Below are positions 58,720 through 64,000 of a stretch of 64,000 bases of DNA, piece by piece. Origin of the DNA: Cenococcum geophilum 1.58 (lineage: Eukaryota > Ascomycota > Dothideomycetes > Gloniales > Gloniaceae); assembly GCA_001692895.1 (NCBI GenBank), contig KV748177.1:5122130-5186129 (forward strand). Direction: 5' to 3'. Position numbers and translations under genes: made by a program. The number at the start of each line of letters is the position of its first letter. Within the stretch, counting starts at the first letter, position 1. A model generated the notes under the pieces. That model searched no databases. It saw only the letters and a list, made by a program, of their open reading frames with translations, and was not told where the DNA came from.

Positions 58720-59480
58720 ACTTATACCTTACTCGGCCGCTTCTTATCCCCCTCCTCTTTATCGCCTATATTAAGAGTCCATCGCCACTTCCGGCCCTTC
58801 TGCCGTGCTATATTAGGTATAGCATCTTTTATAGCGGCGGAGACTCCTTAGGTAAAGCTAACGTGCTTCTTAATAAGGCGCTTTTTCTCCTCCTCATCTT
58901 CCCCAGATATCCTCCGCCGCTTCCTCCTATATAATATAGCTAAAGGGCTTTTAGCAGACAGTAGTAGTATTAAAAGCCAGTCTACTTAGCGTGGCCTCCG
59001 CGGCCTTTAGGGCCGGTTTAGTGCTACCACTAGTTTCCCTAGACCGACTTTAGCGTTAATATTATTACCGCCTTTATCTTTATTGTCATTATCGTTATCG
59101 CTGCCATTATTAGAGGTGGCCCCCTTAAGCTCTTCCTGCGCCTTTAATTTAGCCTTACACTTCTCTTTAACCTCCAGTAGCGTATGCCCTATAGGCCATT
59201 CGTTAGTGGCGCTATAATATATAACACTTTTATATATCTATTCGGTGATAACCGCATTAAGGTACTATTTAAGTGCGGCAGCGAATTGGTTATCGTAGGC
59301 TTCCTAGGATACTAGTATACCCATATAAGGAATAAGGTAGGCACCTTAAGTAGTAATAATATCAAGGTAGTCCTGCAAGTTCGCGCTGCTATTAGTTCAG
59401 TAGGCCGCATTGCGAAACTGAATTAAAAGGATACAGGCTTATGATAAGCAGATCTTAGCTAGCCGTAGTAGTGGGTAGGC
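58720..59480 (-). pseudogene. Relic with Asp/Asn linker and basic NLS-like tail
   Basis: Minus-strand frames: GAYLIPYMGILVS, EAYDNQFAAALKQYLNAVIT, YKSVIYYSATNEWPIGHTLL, EVKEKCKAKLKAQEELKG, an acidic/Asn linker NNGSDNDNDNKDKGGNN, then LYRRKRRRISGEDEEEKKRL, IKKHVSFT-GVSAAIKDAIP and RQKGRKWRWTLNIGDKEEGD. RRKRRR would serve as a nuclear localisation signal. It lies downstream of the kinase relic at 60150-60950 on the same strand and may be its C-terminal region. It keeps more GC than its neighbours. Confidence 0.45.
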
Positions 59481-60149
59481 TATCTAGCCGCGATATTATA
59501 GCTAGTAATGGCTATATACAGAGACGTTACAAGTTAAGCTGTTTTAGGTGGAGGTTAGAAAAATAGGGAGGTAAGCCTTTAAATAAGTCGGAAATCTATA
59601 AGTTAGCACAGGTGTGGTAAGGAGGCGTTATTACGTGATCTAATATGTGGGGCATAATAAGGGGGTGGTAACCCTAGGCCTTACTATAGTTAGAAGCGAC
59701 AGAATATAGGGCAGCGGCATTATCGTTAAGAAAAACGGGAATTTAATTGCTATAGGCACTAAATATAATATATACACTAGTGCTACTAGTCTCTCTCTTG
59801 CACAACTATAATATATTAGCTAGGCGGCCTTTTAAATAACACTTACTTATACCTCCTTATCTTTAAGGCTATACTCTAACCGTTATCTCTTTACCTATAG
59901 AGATTCGGGTAACAACGGGCCCTAAGCTAAGTGCTAGAGAACCTTGTTAATATTAGGGCGCTATATATAGTTATTCGCTGCCTACTAGTATCTCACCATT
60001 TTAATAAAGAGACCGCTAACTATAAGTTTAGATTAGCCCGTCTACTACTAAAAGCCATTAAAACTCTATAACGTGGAACACTTACGATATATATAGCCTC
60101 TAGCCAGTAACGCGCACGCACTCTTATAATCCCTAGCTATTTTATTAAT
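59481..60149. other. Unassigned, between kinase relic and NLS-bearing relic
   Basis: Minus-strand pieces (SNYSKA-GYHPLIMPHILDHV, ITPPYHTCANLQISDLFKGL, PPYFSNLHLKQLNL) look coding and keep the direction of the kinase relic. They could be its middle region. Confidence 0.35.
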
Positions 60150-60950
60150 AGTATTCTAATAACTCTTCCGGAAGAAAGGGCGTAGCTTCTTATTATTCTT
60201 ACTATCGCGCTATAGGTTAATAAGGAACTTCTATAGGTAGTAGTTGTATATTAGCTTAAATAAAATAATGCCTATAGACTAGATGTTAATAGAGTGGTTA
60301 TAATCCTCTAGCTTAAGCTTAAAAGCGAAATAGCCGATTATACCAACTATGCCTGGCTTAGGCCGTAATGACCCACCTACCTAGATATACCTAGATATAC
60401 TAACATTTAGTAAGACGGAACGGAGCGGCTTGCTAATAAGGCCGATATTAGTTAGCTTTAGGTTATAGTGCAGCCAGCGTCCGTTATATATAACTTTAAC
60501 ACCTAGCAGTACGGCGCGGAATGCAGTCACCGCCTCTATTATTATGCCCTTACACCCTCTATCGAGCTTATACGTTAGCTACATTCTCTTAAACTATAAT
60601 TTTAAGAATATAAGAGGCTTACCCCTTACTCTAAGTCCCTACTAAGTCGCCAAAGGTCTAGGGCGTCATTGGCTTTAGGATAATAGCAATATTATTAAAG
60701 GCCGTCCTAAAGGAGAACTCCTTACTATTAGAGTAGATTACCTCTACTATACGCAGAATTTGCTTACCGTTATCTAACTTCTATATAAGATTAGTCACTT
60801 ATATCCTCCGTTATCTTAAATTTATAAGCTCCAATCTCCTCCTATTCCCTACTAAGCGCCTTATCCCCGGCCTTAGCGGATATAATCTATATAGTTAGAA
60901 GTGCGACTACGTAAGTTAGCGGGACTAGTGGCTATAAAGGAGAGGTATTC
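60150..60950 (-). pseudogene. Protein kinase relic, catalytic domain
   Basis: One minus-strand frame gives LDRGCKGIIIEAVTAFRAVL, LGVKVIYNGRWLHYNLKLTN, IGLISKPLRSVLLNVSISRY, GGSLRPKPGIVGIIGYFAFK, LKLEDYNHSINI, SIGIILFKLIYNYYL and KFLINL-RDSKNNKKLRPFFR. It lines up with the C-lobe of a fungal kinase: HGDLKPxNIGL (here HYNLKLTNIGL), LLDVG (here LLNVS), YLAPELELEDY and SVDIWAMGIILFELI. All the altered key residues (catalytic Asp, DFG-type Asp, Gly) are explained by RIP transitions. N-lobe pieces extend to about 60950. Probably a family with an FHA or NLS-bearing partner region. Confidence 0.65.
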
Positions 60951-61139
60951 TATAGACGTAAAATATTAAGCAAATGTTATCTTTTATAAAGCGTTCTTAA
61001 TTACAGATAGCCGTTTAAGGAGGAATGGCGTTTAATTTAGGAATTTGTTTTAGAATAAAAGGCTATAAAGTATATACGTATTAAAGCATAACTATTATAG
61101 AAGATGTAAGTAATTAGGTATATACTGCGCGGGGTAGAA
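60951..61139. other. Spacer between divergent relics
   Basis: It lies between the kinase relic (-) and the relic at 61140 (+) and would hold both promoters. Nothing is recognised. Confidence 0.3.
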
Positions 61140-61800
61140 TAGCTAAGCTAATATTTACCTTAATAGTAAGAATAGAATTGTTAGATAACTATAAGAGGCA
61201 AAATATAAGAAATATAAAAAGAGGTAGATCGTAGGCTTAAATAGAGAGTGGCTTTACGGAACTGCGCTATAAACGATTAACGAAGTAGGGTTAAAGGAAA
61301 TTTATAAGGGTGTTGCTGCAGCTAATAGGTTTATAGTTGCTTAGAGGTTAGTGCCTAATAAAAAGGCTTATATAAAAGAATTGCCAAGCGGCTACCTTTT
61401 AGGCTAAGCTGTAGCCGATTTACCCTGCCTACTATTAAAGGTTTTTAGTATAGAATATCACGAATAGTAGAACGGGTAAGGCGTCCGCTATAACACGCAT
61501 TTTAGCTGTATATTGGAGTCACTAGATATATATAGCCCCTCCGCCGACTAAAATATTTTATAAGGATTGGATTCTTATGGCTTGTTCTTATTTATAAGGC
61601 AAATTAACTAAAAACTAAGTTTCTGCAGCCAGTTTATGCACCTTTACGTCGTATATATAAGTTAATTAATTATTAATACCTGACTTTATATTATTCGGAC
61701 TGCCGTTTAGTTTTAGCTATGCCACATAATTTAAATTAGCTGGCTAAGTCGTGAACGTAGTTTCAGCCTTACATTCTTTATCGTTTATAGTGCTGTAAGT
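61140..61800 (+). pseudogene. Unknown relic, coherent frame
   Basis: Plus-strand frame: KYKKYKKR-IVGLNREWLYG, TAL-TINEVGLKEIYKGVAA, ANRFIVA-RLVPNKKAYIKE, LPSGYLLG-AVADLPCLLLK, VFSIEYHE, NG-GVRYNTHFSCILESLDI, YSPSAD, GLDSYGLFLFIR-IN-KLSF and CSQFMHLYVVYIS. Stops are all where Gln is plausible, with no frameshift over about 190 codons. No family is recognised. Confidence 0.45.
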
Positions 61801-61954
61801 GGTAATAAAGTAGCTCTTGCTTACCGCCCTCGAAAAAGTAATGCTCTTGCGGACCTTTTTATGCAACCCTTATATAATAGGAAATGCGCTATAAATAAAT
61901 CGAGCTAGAAATGGAATATATAATAAGATATAGACCTCTAAGCCAAAAGAAGGG

Positions 61955-62363
61955 TAGTACTATTATTGCTGTCTCTTCCACCTAGCAGGCCGGCCCCTTT
62001 TCTTCTACACAGTAGGCTGGGCCTTCAATTTCGAATAGTAATGCGCCCGTAGTGATTTAAGACTTCTTTTTAAAAAGTGGTCTTTAATCTGTTCCTATAA
62101 AAGATCCTATTCCTTCTTTAACTTAATAAGTAGCGCGTCTTCCTCTTCCGTGAATTTTATTCTGGACTTCTTAAATCTTCCATACTAATGATATAATTAC
62201 GCTAAGACGACCACTGACCGTAATATAAGCGCAATCGGTTTAAAGCTATAGTTAGATCCCACTATTATAGGCCTAAGAAGTTTTCTACCTCTTCCTTATA
62301 CTCCCTTATAAGCGCGTCTTCCAAACTATCTTTAACTCTAGTTTTCCTAATTATGCTAGCCAT
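61955..62363 (-). pseudogene. SANT/Myb-like protein with AT-hook, relic
   Basis: From a minus-strand ATG (complement of 62361-62363) the frame reads MASIIRKTRVKDSLEDALIR, EYKEEVENFLGL, WDLTIALNRLRLYYG. A second frame (about 62170 down to 61970) reads KFTEEEDALLIKLKKE, a SANT/Myb pattern (FTEEEDALL, expected W, LKSLRAHYYSKLKA), followed by the AT-hook core KKRGRPAR and a basic end WKRQ. Three stops in the domain are at Gln/Trp-like sites. The switch of frame between the parts suggests an intron near 62180-62200 or an indel. It was likely a small nuclear DNA-binding protein of about 135 residues. Confidence 0.6.
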
Positions 62364-62720
62364 GGTATAGTAATCCACGACAATTAAAGTAAGTTATAAT
62401 TGGTGTCTCTATCGCGTGATATATATGCTATTAAGAAGCCGAGCCTAAGGGCAGATCGCGGTAATAACTAATAGAGCTATTATACTAGTAATATATAAGG
62501 TTAAGAGGAGGGTAGTCGTGTTATAGGCTTATAAAGATAAAGAGAAACCAAGAAACTGAGTGAGAATTCCGGTAAGCTTCCTATAAATATTAAAGACGTT
62601 CTATAGATTTCTTTAAGGGAAACGCCTAACGCCAAGTATATTGCTAGCTAGGAGCGGCTTTATTAAGGATTGTGCTTCTATTTACTCTCTTATATACCTC
62701 CTATAGGTGTAAAAAGCTAG
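62364..62720. other. No recognisable gene
   Basis: RIP-mutated spacer upstream of the SANT/AT-hook relic. Confidence 0.35.
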
Positions 62721-62797
62721 AGTCTAGTTGGAGTTTAGTTAAAGTCTAGTTAGAATCCGGTTGGAACCTAGTTAGAACCTGGTTAGAGTCCTATTAG
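62721..62797 (+). repeat. 11-bp tandem repeat, seven units
   Basis: AGTCTAGTTGG, AGTTTAGTTAA, AGTCTAGTTAG, AATCCGGTTGG, AACCTAGTTAG, AACCTGGTTAG, AGTCCTATTAG. Units differ mostly by C/T and G/A transitions. The period of 11 bp means a coding repeat would shift frame each unit, so this is a DNA satellite. Confidence 0.8.
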
Positions 62798-64000
62798 AAA
62801 ATAGCCGCGAATTAGTAAATAACCGCACTCTAAACCTTATCCTATAAGCTGTTACATATTAATACTATCTATACTTCCTTTAAAGCATCTCTATTTCGTT
62901 ATAATATACTATAATATACTAAACGTATAGAGGCCGAGCTAGATAAAAGGAATGCTCTAATCTTATTTATTAGAACGCCCGAACTAGCTCCTTAGCTTCC
63001 ATTATTGATTTAAATAGCAATTTACCCCTTTAGGATTAGAGCCGCGATCCCTAGTACATAGCGATCTCTTCATATATACGGCAGTAATATGCCCATATAT
63101 ATACTCTAGCGTCTCCTAAGGGGGTACCAATAAAAAATAATACTATTAGCTTCCTCCGCATACTTAGCTTATTACCAGTTTTATATATATAAGCAACCTC
63201 CTATACTAAGTATAAGGTTCCTATAATTTACCACAATTCTATTAATTAAAGTAGTATATATATACCATGGATTCCGGAATAGCTCTAATATTAGAATCTA
63301 CATATTGCCTATACTTTACCTAGACGGAAAATTATTATTATCACCTTATAAAATATGCGACTATATTTAAATAATGCTTAAATACGGCTATTCTATTAAT
63401 AGAGTAAAAACGTAGTACCTAAAATACTATAAGACCTGCAAACTATATCCTTCTAACGTTATAGAAATGTAAGTATAGAGACCTTCTAATCCACTCTAGG
63501 GTTATTACTTACGGCGTGATTTAGAGAGGGCTACCTAGATAAAAACTGCGGTAAGCTTTAAAGCAGCTAAAAAGATTAGGCGGTTAGCTTATTAAAATAT
63601 ATAGCGGACTATTAATTAAAATTATAGATAAAGCAGAGGATATAATTTGGCTTTAAAATGAGGTTATTAAAGCTCTAAATGATATGAATTCTTAACGCTT
63701 TATTAAACTCCCCTATAGGAACCAATGTCCTATAGCTTCCGTTCTCCTATTCCTAGATTTATAAGCGATTTGCCCGCGCTATAGCCTACTATATAGGCTT
63801 TATTGTTATAGGAGCAAAATTAGCGAAGAGACATCCTCCTTGTAAAGGTAGCTCCTGTATTAGCTAAGTAAAACTTAAAGACAACATCTGCCTGGCTAAG
63901 TCTTTGTCCTTACAACACTATAGCTTACGCTTTACCTATTCTATAGCTTCCTCTCCGTTTTCTATTTTTTTAACTATATCTAATAGCACTTTACCTAGCT
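62798..64000 (+). other. Unassigned sequence to the window end
   Basis: A plus-strand frame from an ATG at 63284 (MDSGIALILESTYCLYFT) continues with RIP-type stops through LLIKIIDKAEDIIWL, NEVIKALNDMNS and RFIKLPYRNQCPIASVLLFL. It may be the start of another relic that runs beyond the window. No domain is recognised. Confidence 0.3.

Larger units (their letters stand above)
1..64000. other. RIP-mutated heterochromatic region
   Basis: Across the whole window TA is the dominant dinucleotide, CA and TG are rare, and CG remains fairly common, so the loss is specific to CpA and not CpG-methylation decay. Stops in otherwise coherent frames are nearly always TAA or TAG at places where Gln (CAA, CAG) or Trp (TGG) is expected. 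The two LTRs of the retroelement at 6054-12396 differ by about 20 changes, all transitions. This is the known signature of repeat-induced point mutation in Pezizomycotina. GC is about 35-40% by eye. That the region is silent and heterochromatic is inference. Confidence 0.9.

Overview
The window looks like a decayed, heterochromatic segment of a filamentous ascomycete (Pezizomycotina) genome. TpA is everywhere, CpA and TpG are scarce, CpG is largely kept, and almost no reading frame exceeds 100 codons. This is the mark of repeat-induced point mutation (RIP, CpA to TpA on either strand). When the six frames are read by eye, long stretches stay in one frame and are broken almost only by TAA and TAG where Gln or Trp codons are expected. 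Several frames have recognisable fungal domains: protein kinases, BTB/POZ, C2H2 and SANT/AT-hook DNA-binding proteins, an ankyrin-like protein, a TPR block, a nucleoside 2-deoxyribosyltransferase-like enzyme and a PD-(D/E)XK-like protein. I see no intact ordinary gene, rRNA, tRNA or CRISPR array. All boundaries below come from reading the sequence by eye and are approximate unless given as repeat ends.

Layout. 1-5.5 kb: a PD-(D/E)XK-like relic (-), a TPR fragment (+), a multi-pass membrane protein relic (-) and a PIF/Harbinger-like non-autonomous DNA element. 5.8-12.65 kb: a host-like gene on the minus strand, split by a full-length but decayed Ty3/Gypsy chromovirus with 192-bp LTRs and a 5-bp target duplication. 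13-20.8 kb: an unknown relic, one copy each of dispersed families A and B, a long foldback and a kinase relic with two kinds of tandem protein repeat. 21.5-31.8 kb: a BTB/POZ gene with only one stop, unknown relics, a coiled-coil relic, a second kinase and a 325-codon unknown. 33-36.4 kb: a deoxyribosyltransferase-like relic behind two 46-residue repeats, then family B copy 2. 37-43.1 kb: a run of minus-strand relics, one with a Pro/Thr-rich stretch encoded by a GGA/GTA microsatellite. 43-48.6 kb: family A copy 2 with a degenerate tandem array, a plus-strand relic and an ankyrin-like relic. 50-56.6 kb: membrane and Pro-rich relics and a C2H2 zinc-finger relic. 56.7-62.4 kb: minus-strand relics including a third kinase and a SANT/AT-hook protein. 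62.7-64 kb: an 11-bp tandem repeat and unrecognised sequence.

Working together. There is no operon or functional cassette. The common thread is history: a gene-rich, duplicated, accessory-type region (subtelomeric or dispensable chromosome are both possible) was silenced and mutated by RIP. Its relics resemble multicopy families of fungal regulatory and signalling proteins (kinase, BTB, ankyrin, TPR, zinc finger), not a TE desert. A minisatellite with a GGATTAGGT-like core recurs at five places, mostly near inferred gene 5' ends.
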